A stretch of 64,000 bases of DNA from Candidatus Omnitrophota bacterium (GCA_030691865.1 JAUYDL010000029.1:8998-72997), one strand, 5' to 3'; shown: positions 1-9,751, numbered from the stretch's first letter. Notes: generated by a model from the letters alone, not told the origin. A program made the numbers and translations.

Positions 1-53
1 ATGATTTAAAACCAATAAGCTCTAATCTTTTAAAATACATGTTTTTAATCCTC

Positions 54-239
54 CTAATGTGGTTGCGACTGCTGTCCGTCAAGCCAATCATCAATTTTAT
101 CTTTTTTAAAACGCCATTGCCCGACCAGCTTTAGCGCAGGTATCTTATTATGCTTTAACCAGTCATAAATAGTCCGACGGGTAACCTTTAAATAATCCGC
201 CAGATCTTCTATAGTCATTAAATTACTATTTACCATCAT
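54..239 (-). CDS. Excisionase-family helix-turn-helix DNA-binding protein
   Basis: This 61-residue protein is almost entirely one MerR/excisionase-like winged HTH (HTH_17 type). The visible pattern is MTIEDLADYLKVTRRTIYDWL (about residues 8-27), the recognition helix, followed by a wing with PALKLVGQWRF and a short basic tail. Such proteins regulate transcription or bind recombination sites. No integrase lies within the window, so a regulatory role is as likely as an excisionase role. It has its own consensus promoter (274-302) and a GGAG/AGGAGG leader. Two adjacent ATG codons (239 and 236) are possible starts. Family call is firm; function is unknown. Confidence 0.85.
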   Translation of the reverse strand: MMVNSNLMTIEDLADYLKVTRRTIYDWLKHNKIPALKLVGQWRFKKDKIDDWLDGQQSQPH

Positions 240-273
240 ACTCTCCGAAAGACCTCCTGAATTTTATGTTTGC

Positions 274-302
274 ATTATAAACAAAAGAATAATTTTTGTC
301 AA
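274..302 (-). promoter_or_regulatory. Sigma70-type promoter of the HTH gene
   Basis: Reading the minus strand, TTGACA (297-302) is followed by exactly 17 bases and then TATAAT (274-279), a perfect consensus for both hexamers. The HTH gene starts about 35 nt downstream of the -10, and an AGGAGG-like leader lies between. Confidence 0.8.
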
Positions 303-449
303 GGAGAATCTTTACATTCTTTAACATATGGATACAAATAAGTGCAATATAAGGCAGATTCCTGCAAAACATATCATTGAGCAGTGTAGACAGTGTACGT
401 AACCCTATATTCATCAGTTAGTTCTGTAAGAAATACTATTCTAAATAAA
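303..449. other. Intergenic stretch without a recognisable gene
   Basis: AT-rich sequence upstream of the HTH promoter. I see no convincing gene, RNA or repeat here; together with the promoter region it makes about 210 bases between the HTH gene and the first palindromic repeat. Confidence 0.5.
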
Positions 450-503
450 GGGGACGGTTCTATTTTTTGAAACAAAAAATGAGCAAAAAATAGAACCGTC
501 CCC
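450..503. repeat. REP-like palindrome, GGGGACGGTTC family, copy 1
   Basis: Inverted repeat with arms GGGGACGGTTCTATTTTTT and AAAAAATAGAACCGTCCCC around a short loop. It lies just past the 3' end of the etfA-like gene. Ten elements of this family occur in the window with the arms nearly constant and the loops variable. Confidence 0.92.
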
Positions 504-511
504 ATTATTTT

Positions 512-1714
<1,203 letters not shown>

Positions 1715-1716
1715 CT

Positions 1717-2499
1717 TTAATTAACCTCGTCTTTGATCAACTCCACCAGCTGCTTAGTAATATCAGAAATCTCGCCCTTAAGTATCTGGCCACCGACTCT
1801 GGGCGTAGGAGTAAAAATTTTTACAACCTGAGTAGGCGAACCACACAGCCCAATCTGTTGCGGGTCTAACCGTAACTCCTTTTGGGTAAGCGTAGTAATC
1901 TTAGCCGACTTTGCGCGCATTAAACCTCTTAATGAAGGAATCCTGGGTTCATTAATCTCTTTGACTACGGTCAAAAGCGCAGGAAGCGAAGTCTGGATAA
2001 TTTCAAAGCCTTCTTCCATCATCCTCTCTACACGCATTATCTTATCGGTTGCTTCTTCTATTTTCTTGACATAAGTTACCTGCGGGATATTCAAATGCGT
2101 GGATATTCCCGGACCAACCTGCGCTGTATCTCCGTCTGAAGCCTGCTTGCCGCAAATAATCAAATCAAACTCGCCCAGTTTTTTAATCGCGCCGGCCAAA
2201 GTATAGCTGGTTGCCCAGGTATCACTTCCGGCAAAAGCACGGTCACAAACTAAATATCCTTCATCAGCCCCCAGGGAAATTGCTTCGCGCAAAGCGCTAT
2301 CCGCTTGCGGCGGCCCCATTGTCAGAACAGAAACCTTACCCCCGAATCTTTCCTTAAGCCGGATAGCCTCTTCAATGGCATACATATCAAAAGGATTGAT
2401 AATCGACTTAACCCCTTCGCGTATCAGCGTATTGGTTTCAGGATTGATTCTTACTTCGGTAGTCTCAGGAACTTGTTTGATACAAACGATAATATGCAT
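1717..2499 (-). CDS. etfB: Electron transfer flavoprotein beta subunit
   Basis: A full-length EtfB (260 residues). The start MHIIVCIKQVPET and the segments INPFDMYAIEEA (about 34-45), VLTMGPPQA (58-66), DRAFAGSDTWATSYTLA (86-102) and SDGDTAQVGP (121-130) are typical. In known ETFs the SDGDTAQVGP loop and the MGPPQA region belong to the NAD(H)-using, electron-bifurcating class rather than to the AMP-binding mitochondrial class; that reading rests on recalled family motifs. It should form a heterodimer with the ferredoxin-EtfA gene 2 bp downstream. A palindromic repeat separates it from the dehydrogenase upstream, which might tune relative expression. Confidence 0.95.
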   Translation of the reverse strand: MHIIVCIKQVPETTEVRINPETNTLIREGVKSIINPFDMYAIEEAIRLKERFGGKVSVLTMGPPQADSALREAISLGADEGYLVCDRAFAGSDTWATSYTLAGAIKKLGEFDLIICGKQASDGDTAQVGPGISTHLNIPQVTYVKKIEEATDKIMRVERMMEEGFEIIQTSLPALLTVVKEINEPRIPSLRGLMRAKSAKITTLTQKELRLDPQQIGLCGSPTQVVKIFTPTPRVGGQILKGEISDITKQLVELIKDEVN

Positions 2500-2518
2500 A
2501 GATCCTTCGTCGTTCTTC

Positions 2519-2552
2519 GGGGACGGTTCTCTTAAAAAAGAGAACCGTCCCC
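2519..2552. repeat. REP-like palindrome, GGGGACGGTTC family, copy 2 (CTCTT arm variant)
   Basis: Arms GGGGACGGTTCTCTT and AAGAGAACCGTCCCC pair perfectly (15 bp) around a 4-base loop. It lies between the acyl-CoA dehydrogenase stop and the etfB start. The arm ends CTCTT rather than CTATTTTT, the same subtype as the copy inside priA. Confidence 0.92.
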
Positions 2553-2557
2553 TGATT

Positions 2558-3709
2558 TTATTTAACCATCTCCTTAATCAACTTCAAGGCAATAATCCCG
2601 CGTTGCACCTGATTGGTACCCTCATAAATCTGGGTAATTTTAGCATCCCGCACATATTTTTCAATCGGATAATCCTTCATGTAACCATAACCGCCGAATA
2701 ACTGCAAGGCATCCACCGTAACCTTCATCGCCACATCCGAAGCATACATCTTAGCCATGGCTGATTCTTTAGCCACATCCTTGACTCCGGCATCCACCAT
2801 TCTAGCAGTAGCATAAACTAAACCGCGCGCTGCCTCAACTTCCGTAGCCATATCCGCCAGCATCCATTGAATCCCCTGGAAACTAGAGATAGGTTTACCA
2901 AACTGCACTCTTTCATGCACATATTTAACCGCCAGTTCCAGAGCTCCTTGAGCAATACCTAATGCCTGGGCAGCTACTCCAGGCCGCGACATATCAAAAG
3001 TCCTCATGGTAACAATAAAACCCATCCCTTCCTTAGCCAATAAATTTTCCGCAGGAATTTTACAATCCGTAAAAATTAACTCTCGTGTACTTGATGCGCG
3101 GATTCCGAATTTATCTTCTTTTTTGCCAAAACCAAAACCCGGGGTGCCCTTTTCTACGATAAACGCCGAAGCCCCGCGCGCCCCTTTGTTCTTATCCGTC
3201 ATGGCAATGACCACGTAAGTCTCAGCATCGCCACCATTGGTAATAAAATGCTTTAAACCATTTAGAATATAATGGTCACCTACTTTTTTAGCGGTAGTCT
3301 TAATTGCTGAAGCGTCGCTTCCGGCTTCCGGTTCAGTAATAGCAAAAGCCGCAACTTTTTTACCACTAGCTAAAGCCGGCAAATATTTTTTCTTCTGTTC
3401 AACGGTACCGAATAGGACAATCGGAAACGTTCCCAAAGCACTAGCAGCATAGCAGACCGCAATACCACCGCAAGCGCGAGAAAATTCTTCAGTGGCTAAA
3501 CATAAGTTAAATACGCTAGTCGCAAATCCGCCATACTCCTGGGGAACAAACAGGCCGAACATATCCGACTCAGCCATCACCTTCAACACCTCCCAGGGGT
3601 ATTCTTCGCTGATATCATATTTAGCCGCAACCGGACGAATCTTCTCTTCGGCGATCTTATGCGCCAAATCCTTGATCATTTTCTGTTCTTCAGTCAACAA
3701 ATAATCCAT
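2558..3709 (-). CDS. Acyl-CoA dehydrogenase (CarC-like partner of the ETF)
   Basis: A 383-residue FAD enzyme of the acyl-CoA dehydrogenase family. It starts MDYLLTEEQKMIKDLA and has AFAITEPEAGSDA (about 136-148), the substrate-loop FITNGGDAE, and the C-terminal QLFGGYGYMKDYPIEKYVRDAK signature followed by QIYEGTNQVQR. The Glu of that last motif (about 363) is the catalytic base position of short-chain-type enzymes. It would interconvert an acyl-CoA and its 2-enoyl-CoA, with electrons passed to the downstream ETF. An excellent ribosome binding site (AGGAGG) precedes ATG 3709. With the downstream ferredoxin-ETF it may run as an enoyl-CoA reductase that bifurcates electrons from NADH. The actual substrate cannot be read from sequence. 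Confidence 0.95.
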   Translation of the reverse strand: MDYLLTEEQKMIKDLAHKIAEEKIRPVAAKYDISEEYPWEVLKVMAESDMFGLFVPQEYGGFATSVFNLCLATEEFSRACGGIAVCYAASALGTFPIVLFGTVEQKKKYLPALASGKKVAAFAITEPEAGSDASAIKTTAKKVGDHYILNGLKHFITNGGDAETYVVIAMTDKNKGARGASAFIVEKGTPGFGFGKKEDKFGIRASSTRELIFTDCKIPAENLLAKEGMGFIVTMRTFDMSRPGVAAQALGIAQGALELAVKYVHERVQFGKPISSFQGIQWMLADMATEVEAARGLVYATARMVDAGVKDVAKESAMAKMYASDVAMKVTVDALQLFGGYGYMKDYPIEKYVRDAKITQIYEGTNQVQRGIIALKLIKEMVK

Positions 3710-3725
3710 CTCTCCTCCTCATTGT

Positions 3726-3785
3726 TAAACCCTAAATTCTAAACTCTTCCCGCTAAAGCAGGAAGGGTTTCGAGTTTAGGGTTTA
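3726..3785. repeat. Long inverted repeat (second repeat family)
   Basis: Two 25-base arms pair at 22 positions around a 10-base loop (3751-3760). The outer ends are TAAACCCTAAA and TTTAGGGTTTA. It sits between the argA-like gene and the acyl-CoA dehydrogenase. No U-rich run follows it on the minus strand, so it is not a classical intrinsic terminator. Confidence 0.85.
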
Positions 3786-3808
3786 AATTTTAACATATAA
3801 ATTTGTTT

Positions 3809-4258
3809 TTACAAGGATTTTAACAGCGCAATCTCTTGGCAGTTGGGGAATTTACAACAGTTAATGCACTCCGCCCAAATCTTATGCGGGAGAGCCTCAT
3901 GCTTAATCTTTTTAAAACCTATTTTTTTAAAAAAATCCGGCTTATAAGTGAGCACAAAGATCTTTTTTGCCCCCATCAGGCGAGCTTCGGCAAGACAGGC
4001 CGAAACCAAATCATGCCCCAAACCCTTTCCTTGCTTATTTTTAGCAACGGCTAAAGACTTAATCTCCGCTAAATCATCCCAGGAAATATGCAAGGCAGCG
4101 CAGCCGGATATCTTGCCCCTATCTTCATAAACCCAAAAATCGCGGATATTCTCATAAAGCTCATTGAGCGAACGCGGCAACATCACATCCTGCTTGGCAA
4201 AATAGCCAATCAGCTCTTGAATTTGTTTAATATCTTTTATTCTGGCTTTTCGGATCAT
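3809..4258 (-). CDS. argA: GNAT N-acetyltransferase, probable short N-acetylglutamate synthase
   Basis: A 149-residue GNAT protein. The acetyl-CoA binding signature is KNKQGKGLGHDLV (about 73-85, Q/RxxGxG at 76-81), preceded by the SLAV beta strand. The C-terminal LPHKIWAECINCCKFPNCQE, a cysteine-bearing tail, is characteristic of the short stand-alone ArgA-type acetyltransferases (PRK07757-like) that make N-acetylglutamate as the first step of arginine synthesis. It overlaps glgC by 4 bp (ATGA), so the two are translationally coupled. No other arg genes are nearby, so the substrate call is less certain than the fold. Confidence 0.75.
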   Translation of the reverse strand: MIRKARIKDIKQIQELIGYFAKQDVMLPRSLNELYENIRDFWVYEDRGKISGCAALHISWDDLAEIKSLAVAKNKQGKGLGHDLVSACLAEARLMGAKKIFVLTYKPDFFKKIGFKKIKHEALPHKIWAECINCCKFPNCQEIALLKSL

Positions 4259-5478
4259 TTGATTTCCGTGCCTTTGGCCACCACAACAATTCCCGATTCA
4301 CTGACAAAAAACTTCTTCTTATCTTCTTCCAAATTAAAACCAATAACCATTCCCTGCGGTATACTCACATCTTTATCAATAATCGCCCGTTTAATTTTAG
4401 CGTGCCTGCCTACATTAACACTCTCCATTAAAATTGAATCATAGACCTCAGAGAAACTATTGATCCGGACATTCGGTGACAGTATGGAACGCTGCACCCG
4501 GCCGCCGGAAACTACGCAACCCTCCGAAACTATGGAATCAAGCACCAACCCCACCCTTCCTTCTTCTTTCTCTCCGGAGTGCACTGTTTTTACCGGAGGA
4601 TACTGTTCCTGGAAGGTTCGAATTAACCACTCCTGATCATAAAGATTAAACGTAGGATTAACCTGGATTAACTCCATATTTGCCTCGTAATAAGCATCAA
4701 TGGTCCCGATATCCCGCCAATACTCCTGGCTCTTATCCTTATTACGAAAATTATAAGCCGAGATCTTCATCCCTTTTTTTAACATCTGCGGGATAATATC
4801 TTTGCCAAAATCATGCGAGGATTTGCTATTCTTAGCATCCTCCAATAATTCCTGCATTAGTACCTTCTGATTAAATACATAAATCCCCATTGAGCCAAAA
4901 ATCTTATCCGGTTTTCCGGGAATAGTTTTAGGATTTGCCGGCTTTTCCTGAAAACCGGTAACCCGGCCCTGAGCATCTGCATCCACCACGCCCAGATGTT
5001 TAGATTTAGACTTATCGATCTCAACCACCCCCACCGTCAGATCCGCGTTTTGCTCACGGTGCACATCGATCATAGAATAATAATTCATTTTATAGATATG
5101 GTCGCCGGCTAAAATCAAAACCTCATCCGGACGGTCCATTTCTAAAGTATAAAGATTCTGATAAATCGCATCCGCAGTGCCCATGTACCAGGAATCTCCG
5201 ATACGCTGCTGCGCGGGAAGCAGCTCGATAAACTGGCCTAGTTCCGAAGGAAGAAAATTCCAACCCAAACGGATATGTTTTTGCAAGGAAGCGGATTTAT
5301 ACTGGGTAAGGATATAAATCTTGCGCATCCCTGAATTAATACAGTTACTTAAAGTAAAATCAATAATCCGGTAAATGCCCCCAAAAGGAACTGCAGACTT
5401 AGTGCGGTCTTTGGTTAAAGGCAACAGCCGCTCGCCTTTTCCACCGGCCATAATAAAGGTTAAAACTTTACGCATCAT
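4255..5478 (-). CDS. glgC: Glucose-1-phosphate adenylyltransferase (ADP-glucose pyrophosphorylase)
   Basis: Makes ADP-glucose from ATP and glucose-1-phosphate, the committed step of bacterial glycogen synthesis. The 407 residues are full length. The nucleotide-binding start FIMAGGKGERLLPLTKDRTK, the PFGGIYRIIDFTLSN segment and WYMGTADAIYQN are standard GlgC signatures; EKPANPKTIPGKPD and a C-terminal left-handed beta-helix follow. The start overlaps the marC stop by 4 bp and the stop overlaps the argA-like start by 4 bp, giving a tight three-gene operon. Two adjacent ATGs exist at the start (MMRK). Glycogen synthase is not in the window. Confidence 0.97.
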   Translation of the reverse strand: MMRKVLTFIMAGGKGERLLPLTKDRTKSAVPFGGIYRIIDFTLSNCINSGMRKIYILTQYKSASLQKHIRLGWNFLPSELGQFIELLPAQQRIGDSWYMGTADAIYQNLYTLEMDRPDEVLILAGDHIYKMNYYSMIDVHREQNADLTVGVVEIDKSKSKHLGVVDADAQGRVTGFQEKPANPKTIPGKPDKIFGSMGIYVFNQKVLMQELLEDAKNSKSSHDFGKDIIPQMLKKGMKISAYNFRNKDKSQEYWRDIGTIDAYYEANMELIQVNPTFNLYDQEWLIRTFQEQYPPVKTVHSGEKEEGRVGLVLDSIVSEGCVVSGGRVQRSILSPNVRINSFSEVYDSILMESVNVGRHAKIKRAIIDKDVSIPQGMVIGFNLEEDKKKFFVSESGIVVVAKGTEIK

Positions 5479-6074
5479 TTAAGAAACGCTCCAATTATAC
5501 CGTGCCTGATCATCATCACCGCGATCGCCGCCAGCAATATATACATTATCTTAGAATATGCCCGTGTGCCGTTGGGGCCGATCACCTTCATTATCGTATC
5601 AGCCTTAACCAAAGTAATCCAGACAAAAAACATATTTAATACTACTGCCACTAGGGTAGCCAGGGCGCCAAAACTGTTCATCATCATCAGCGTGGTAGTC
5701 AAAACCGCTGGCCCGGTAATTAATGGTGTACCCAGGGGGAATACGCCCATGTCTTTATCATGAGAACTTGTTAATACGCTTTTCTGAGCACCCGGCAATA
5801 AAAGACGTACTGAAATAACAAATAAAAGCGCGCCACCGGCAATCTGAAAATCAGGGATAGTTATACCTAAAAGCGAAAAAACCCACCGACCTATGAACAT
5901 AAAAATAATCGCTACCGCCGTAGCAGTAGCAATCGCGTCTAAAATTATCTTATGCCTCTGAGTTTTTGAGGAACCCTCAACCAGAGATAGAAAAATAGGA
6001 ATATTGGCAATCGCATCCACTGCCACAAACAGCGGAATAAAGCTAAGTATATAGGGTTTCAGCGCTTCCATCAT
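5475..6074 (-). CDS. MarC family integral membrane protein
   Basis: A 199-residue protein with about six hydrophobic segments, the usual size and layout of the MarC/UPF0056 family: PYILSFIPLFVAVDAIANIPIFLSL at the N-terminus, FQIAGGALLFVISVRLLLPG in the middle and PLGTPLITGPAVLTT, the conserved loop. The function of the family is not established. It is first in the marC-glgC-argA-like operon. It has no ribosome binding site; a TATAAT box ends 8 nt before the ATG, which suggests a leaderless transcript. Confidence 0.93.
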   Translation of the reverse strand: MMEALKPYILSFIPLFVAVDAIANIPIFLSLVEGSSKTQRHKIILDAIATATAVAIIFMFIGRWVFSLLGITIPDFQIAGGALLFVISVRLLLPGAQKSVLTSSHDKDMGVFPLGTPLITGPAVLTTTLMMMNSFGALATLVAVVLNMFFVWITLVKADTIMKVIGPNGTRAYSKIMYILLAAIAVMMIRHGIIGAFLK

Positions 6075-6082
6075 AATTTATT

Positions 6083-6111
6083 ATTATATAGAATAGTCAG
6101 TAAAATGGCAA
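6083..6111 (-). promoter_or_regulatory. Promoter of marC-glgC operon, probably leaderless
   Basis: On the minus strand TTGCCA, a 17-base spacer and TATAAT precede marC. The TATAAT is followed by only 8 bases before the ATG at 6074, and no Shine-Dalgarno sequence is present. Transcription would begin at or next to the start codon. Coordinates of the hexamers are accurate to about 1 base. Confidence 0.6.
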
Positions 6112-6135
6112 TAGAAAAAATCGATTTAAAATAAA

Positions 6136-6176
6136 GGGGACGGTTCTATTTTCCGTATTAAAATAGAACCGTCCCC
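6136..6176. repeat. REP-like palindrome, GGGGACGGTTC family, copy 3
   Basis: Arms GGGGACGGTTCTATTTT and AAAATAGAACCGTCCCC pair perfectly around a short loop. It is located between the MFS transporter stop and the marC promoter. Confidence 0.92.
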
Positions 6177-6183
6177 TTTTATT

Positions 6184-7329
6184 CTATTCAATCTTATTAA
6201 TGAGGAATAAGCAAAGAAAGCTGGTTAATGCGGATAAGACTATCAACCATTTTAAGCCCACCAGAGGAAGTAGGAATGCGCCGGATAAATTACTGCTTAC
6301 TCCGGCTAAATTATTTATACTACATAAAAGCGCAAATGAAGTTGCCTCTAACCCGCGAACCGAGTGGCGGGCCATAAAATCCATAACCATCAAAAATATA
6401 AACATCCCCAAGAAACTATAAACCACATCATAAGCTACTGCGGTTACCGGAGTATAATATAGGTAACTTAAGGTAGTTAATCCTCCCAAAAACACTGAAT
6501 AATACAGCCACTTCTTAATATTTATCTTTTGGCTAAATTTGTAATAAAGTAATGCCCCAATAACCCCAAACACCGTGCTAATCGTGCCTAATGTCCCGAT
6601 CCACATCTTGCCCCATTTAAAACTATCCCGCTGAATAAAAAATAACGGGGTGCCAAAAGATGGAGAGTATTTATACAAAAATATAAATAAACCGATAATC
6701 AATATTTTCTTATCACTAAAAAGTCTTTTTAGGTCCGTAAACAAGGTTGAATGCTTCTTCTCTGTTTTTTCTTCTTGATAAAAATACGCCGGCAGGCCAA
6801 CCAATAAATAAATCGGAACCAAACATAAGAAACCTACTTGATAACCCCATTTCTGGGCGATAAAAGCTCCGCCGATTCCGGTAAATAACCCGGCAATTAA
6901 AATTGAAATCCATTGAATGCTCTGAATCTTCCCGGTGGCCTGGTATTTCTTGCCTTCCACGCACATAATTCCATCAACCGCCACATCACGAAAAGCGGCA
7001 TTGCCGGAACTAATGATCAGTAATGCCACCAAGATAAAAAGCGGCAGATGCATTAAACCTAAAAATAAAACAAAAATTATATCCAGCGCTAAAGAAATAA
7101 ATATCCAGGCTCGTTTACTAAATAAATTATCGATAAGATAACCAATCAACGGCTTAACCAGCCAGGCAAAGGTAGTCAGGCTGCCGATAAGCATGATTTT
7201 TTCAGGAGAAAAATTCAGGGTCTCTTTAAGATAATAAAATAACCCTTGGGCCGGCAGGCCTTCTATGCCTTGCGTAAAATAAACCGCGCTACTTAGAGCA
7301 AATATCCAAAATAGTTTTTTATTCTTCAT
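6184..7329 (-). CDS. MFS transporter, folate-biopterin (BT1)-like
   Basis: A 381-residue polytopic membrane protein with about 12 hydrophobic segments. The N-terminus (WIFALSSAVYFTQGIEGLPAQGLFYYLK) and the following LVKPLIGYLIDNLF loop with basic residues resemble the BT1/folate-biopterin branch of the major facilitator superfamily. DVAVDGIMC in the second third also fits BT1 proteins, which carry DxxxDG there. The substrate cannot be predicted. It is monocistronic in appearance, with a palindromic repeat on each side. Confidence 0.75.
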   Translation of the reverse strand: MKNKKLFWIFALSSAVYFTQGIEGLPAQGLFYYLKETLNFSPEKIMLIGSLTTFAWLVKPLIGYLIDNLFSKRAWIFISLALDIIFVLFLGLMHLPLFILVALLIISSGNAAFRDVAVDGIMCVEGKKYQATGKIQSIQWISILIAGLFTGIGGAFIAQKWGYQVGFLCLVPIYLLVGLPAYFYQEEKTEKKHSTLFTDLKRLFSDKKILIIGLFIFLYKYSPSFGTPLFFIQRDSFKWGKMWIGTLGTISTVFGVIGALLYYKFSQKINIKKWLYYSVFLGGLTTLSYLYYTPVTAVAYDVVYSFLGMFIFLMVMDFMARHSVRGLEATSFALLCSINNLAGVSSNLSGAFLLPLVGLKWLIVLSALTSFLCLFLINKIE

Positions 7330-7341
7330 ATTAAAAATAAA

Positions 7342-7394
7342 GGGGACGGTTCTATTTTTCCTGCGTCCATTTCTAGAAAAATAGAACCGTCCCC
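7342..7394. repeat. REP-like palindrome, GGGGACGGTTC family, copy 4
   Basis: Arms GGGGACGGTTCTATTTTTC and AAAAATAGAACCGTCCCC with a loop ending TTTCTAG. The TTCTAG loop half is shared with the copies at 18107 and 20761. It lies between secG and the MFS gene. Confidence 0.92.
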
Positions 7395-7406
7395 TTTTAT
7401 TTAATT

Positions 7407-7721
7407 TTATTGAACTCCTGCTGCATCCGGTTTAACTGTTTCTGCTGGCAAGATTACTGCGGGCTTTGCAGTACGCACATCGCGCATTAATGACTTACTC
7501 TGCTTAACCGATAAAACTGCCAAAGCTAAACAAGTTATGAAGAAAACAACCGACATAATCGTGGTTATACGCGTAAGAAAAACACTGGTCTTGGTTCCAA
7601 ACATCGACTCTACCCCGGCAAAACTTTCTACTAAGCCGGCGCCTCTTCCGCGCTGAATTAAAACTAATCCGATTAAAACTACACAAGCAGTCACATGAAT
7701 TATAATCAAAAATGTCATCAT
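7407..7721 (-). CDS. secG: Protein translocase subunit SecG
   Basis: A 104-residue inner-membrane subunit of the SecYEG channel. Two hydrophobic segments (about 1-22 and 48-70) flank the conserved cytoplasmic loop VLIQRGRGAGLVESFAG, followed by the FGTKTSVFLTRIT motif. The C-terminal 30 residues are polar and Ala/Pro-rich, a normal variable tail. The start overlaps the tpiA stop by 4 bp, and the gap-pgk-tpiA-secG order is common in bacteria. Confidence 0.96.
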   Translation of the reverse strand: MMTFLIIIHVTACVVLIGLVLIQRGRGAGLVESFAGVESMFGTKTSVFLTRITTIMSVVFFITCLALAVLSVKQSKSLMRDVRTAKPAVILPAETVKPDAAGVQ

Positions 7722-8485
7722 TTTACAACCTCGCTGGTTCGAGTAACGATTGCACTAAAACTATCCACCTTTAAGCTTGCCCCGCCCACCAAAGCACCGT
7801 CCACATCCGGTTTACCGATTAACTCCGCAATATTTTCAGGCTTCACACTTCCGCCATACTGGATTCTAATACTACCGGCCACTTCTTCCCCATACATCTT
7901 TCTTAATAAATCACGGATATATTTATGCACTTCCTGCGCTTGATCGCTAGTAGCAGTCTTACCCGTACCAATTGCCCAAACCGGCTCGTAAGCAATCACA
8001 GTTTTGATCATATCTAGAGCGCTAATATCCGCTAGGCTACCTTGAATATGATTTTGGATAACTTTAAAGGTATTGCCCGATTCTCTTTCCTGCAGATTCT
8101 CCCCCACGCAAATAATCGGAGTCAACCCATGCTTTAAGCAGGCTTTAATTTTTTTATTTACAGTCTCATTAGTATCGCCGAAAAACTGCCTGCGTTCAGA
8201 GTGCCCGACAATAACATACTGGCAACCCGCATCCTTAAGCATAACCGCAGAAACCTCTCCTGTAAAAGCACCCTCATCCTGCCAATAGATATCCTGAGCG
8301 CCTATGGTTATATTACTATCTTCCAAATCATCCGCCAAATACGCCAGTAATGTATAAGCGGGACAAATTACGATATCCACATTTTCTATTTTATAAAGTT
8401 CTCTTTTTAAGGCAACCGCTAATTCCTGGCCGTCTTTAATCGTTTTGTACATCTTCCAGTTTCCAGCGATAATTAATTTTCTCAT
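7718..8485 (-). CDS. tpiA: Triosephosphate isomerase
   Basis: Interconverts dihydroxyacetone phosphate and glyceraldehyde-3-phosphate. The 255 residues are full length. The active-site elements are visible: GNWKMYK (8-14) with the catalytic Lys, VIVGHSERRQFFGD with the catalytic His, AYEPVWAIGTGKTA with the catalytic Glu and flexible loop 6, and IQYGGSVKPEN plus GALVGGASL for phosphate binding. It overlaps pgk upstream by 4 bp and secG downstream by 4 bp, so the three are translationally coupled. Confidence 0.98.
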   Translation of the reverse strand: MRKLIIAGNWKMYKTIKDGQELAVALKRELYKIENVDIVICPAYTLLAYLADDLEDSNITIGAQDIYWQDEGAFTGEVSAVMLKDAGCQYVIVGHSERRQFFGDTNETVNKKIKACLKHGLTPIICVGENLQERESGNTFKVIQNHIQGSLADISALDMIKTVIAYEPVWAIGTGKTATSDQAQEVHKYIRDLLRKMYGEEVAGSIRIQYGGSVKPENIAELIGKPDVDGALVGGASLKVDSFSAIVTRTSEVVK

Positions 8486-9663
8486 TTGTCCGTAAGCGCG
8501 GCAATCCCGGGTAAAGTTTTACCCTCCAAGAACTCCAGGCTTGCCCCTCCTCCAGTTGAAATATGCGACATCTTATCTTCTAAATTAAATTTAGCAATCG
8601 CGGCTGCCGTATCCCCTCCGCCGATTATCGAAGTAGCCTTTAGGCCTGAGATAAATTTAGCCACCTCCAGCGTCCCTTTGCTAAAAGCATCCATCTCAAA
8701 AATTCCTAAAGGCCCGTTCCAAACAATGGTTTTAGCCAAACTTAATTTATCTTCAAATAACTTAATTGTCTTAGGCCCGATATCCACGGCGATTTTACCG
8801 GCCGGTATATCAGGACCCACTATTTCGGTTTTAGCCGCCGGATCAATATTATCCACCACTACGTGGTCAATAGGTAAAAGAATCGCTTTATTTAATTTTT
8901 TAGCTTGCTCTAAAATCGATCTAGCTAAATCTAGCTTTTCTTTTTCCAGCCGAGAATTGCCAATCTCTATGCCTTGGCTTTTTAGAAAAGTATAGGCCAT
9001 ACCACCGCCGACAATAATCGCATCACACTTAGGAAGCAGATTTTGAATAACCCCGATTTTATCCGATACCTTGGCTCCACCTAAAATAACCATAAACGGT
9101 TTTTGGGGATTACTAACCGCGCCACCTAAATATTTAATCTCTTTCTCTAAAAGAAATCCCGCGGCAGATTTTAAGAAATGCGTAACACCTTCGCAAGAAG
9201 CATGCGCCCGATGCGCCGTACCAAAAGCATCATTAACAAAAATATCCGCCAAGCTAGCTAACTTTTTGGCAAAATTTGCATCATTTGCTTCTTCTTCGGC
9301 GTGGAAACGTAAATTCTCCAGCAAAATTACTTTTTTTTTAGAATTATCGATTTCCTGTTTGATACTATCGCCAACACAATCATTAAGAAATAATACATCC
9401 TGCCCGAGCAGCTCTTTTAAACGCGCGGCTACCGGTTTGAGGCTGTATTTAGCCACCGCTTTGCCATCCGGCCGGCCTAAATGGCTCATAATTACTAATT
9501 TTTTGGCCCCCTTCTTTAAAATATATTTTAAAGTAGGCACCGTTGAGCGAATGCGCGTGTCATCAGTAATATTAAGGTTGGCATCCTGCGGCACATTAAA
9601 ATCCGCCCGCACTAATACTGTCTTGTTTTTTAAATCGATATCTTTTAAGGTTAATTTCGCCAT
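8482..9663 (-). CDS. pgk: Phosphoglycerate kinase
   Basis: Transfers phosphate between 1,3-bisphosphoglycerate and ADP. Typical motifs: KTVLVRADFNVP near the N-terminus, MSHLGRPDG, LENLRFHAEEE, VNDAFGTAHRAHAS, GGAKVSDKIGV, WNGPLGIFE and IIGGGDTAAAI. I place the start at ATG 9663 (MAKLTLKDIDLK, 393 residues). A GTG at 9678 would add five residues (MEEEE), but that GAAGAAGAAGAG stretch looks like the ribosome binding site itself. It overlaps tpiA by 4 bp. A strong stem-loop precedes it in the gap-pgk spacer. Confidence 0.97.
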   Translation of the reverse strand: MAKLTLKDIDLKNKTVLVRADFNVPQDANLNITDDTRIRSTVPTLKYILKKGAKKLVIMSHLGRPDGKAVAKYSLKPVAARLKELLGQDVLFLNDCVGDSIKQEIDNSKKKVILLENLRFHAEEEANDANFAKKLASLADIFVNDAFGTAHRAHASCEGVTHFLKSAAGFLLEKEIKYLGGAVSNPQKPFMVILGGAKVSDKIGVIQNLLPKCDAIIVGGGMAYTFLKSQGIEIGNSRLEKEKLDLARSILEQAKKLNKAILLPIDHVVVDNIDPAAKTEIVGPDIPAGKIAVDIGPKTIKLFEDKLSLAKTIVWNGPLGIFEMDAFSKGTLEVAKFISGLKATSIIGGGDTAAAIAKFNLEDKMSHISTGGGASLEFLEGKTLPGIAALTDK

Positions 9664-9683
9664 CTCTTCTTCTTCCACAAGGA

Positions 9684-9718
9684 GGACACCCGCGCAATAC
9701 CAATCAGCGCGGGGTGCC
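9684..9718 (-). other. Stem-loop in the gap-pgk intercistronic spacer
   Basis: GGACACCCGCGC and GCGCGGGGTGCC pair at 10 of 12 positions around an 11-base loop. No U-run follows it on the minus strand, so it is more likely an mRNA processing or stability element between gap and pgk than a terminator. Confidence 0.6.
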
Positions 9719-9751
9719 TTTCCGAATATTTAAGCTACAATTGACTAAACC

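Noticed and set aside
226..414. 62-residue minus-strand ORF
   Set aside because: It overlaps the HTH gene promoter and start region, has no ribosome binding site or recognisable motif, and reads like chance coding in AT-rich DNA.
3726..3785. Terminator for the glgC-argA operon
   Set aside because: The hairpin is long, but no U-run follows on the minus strand. I listed it as a repeat.
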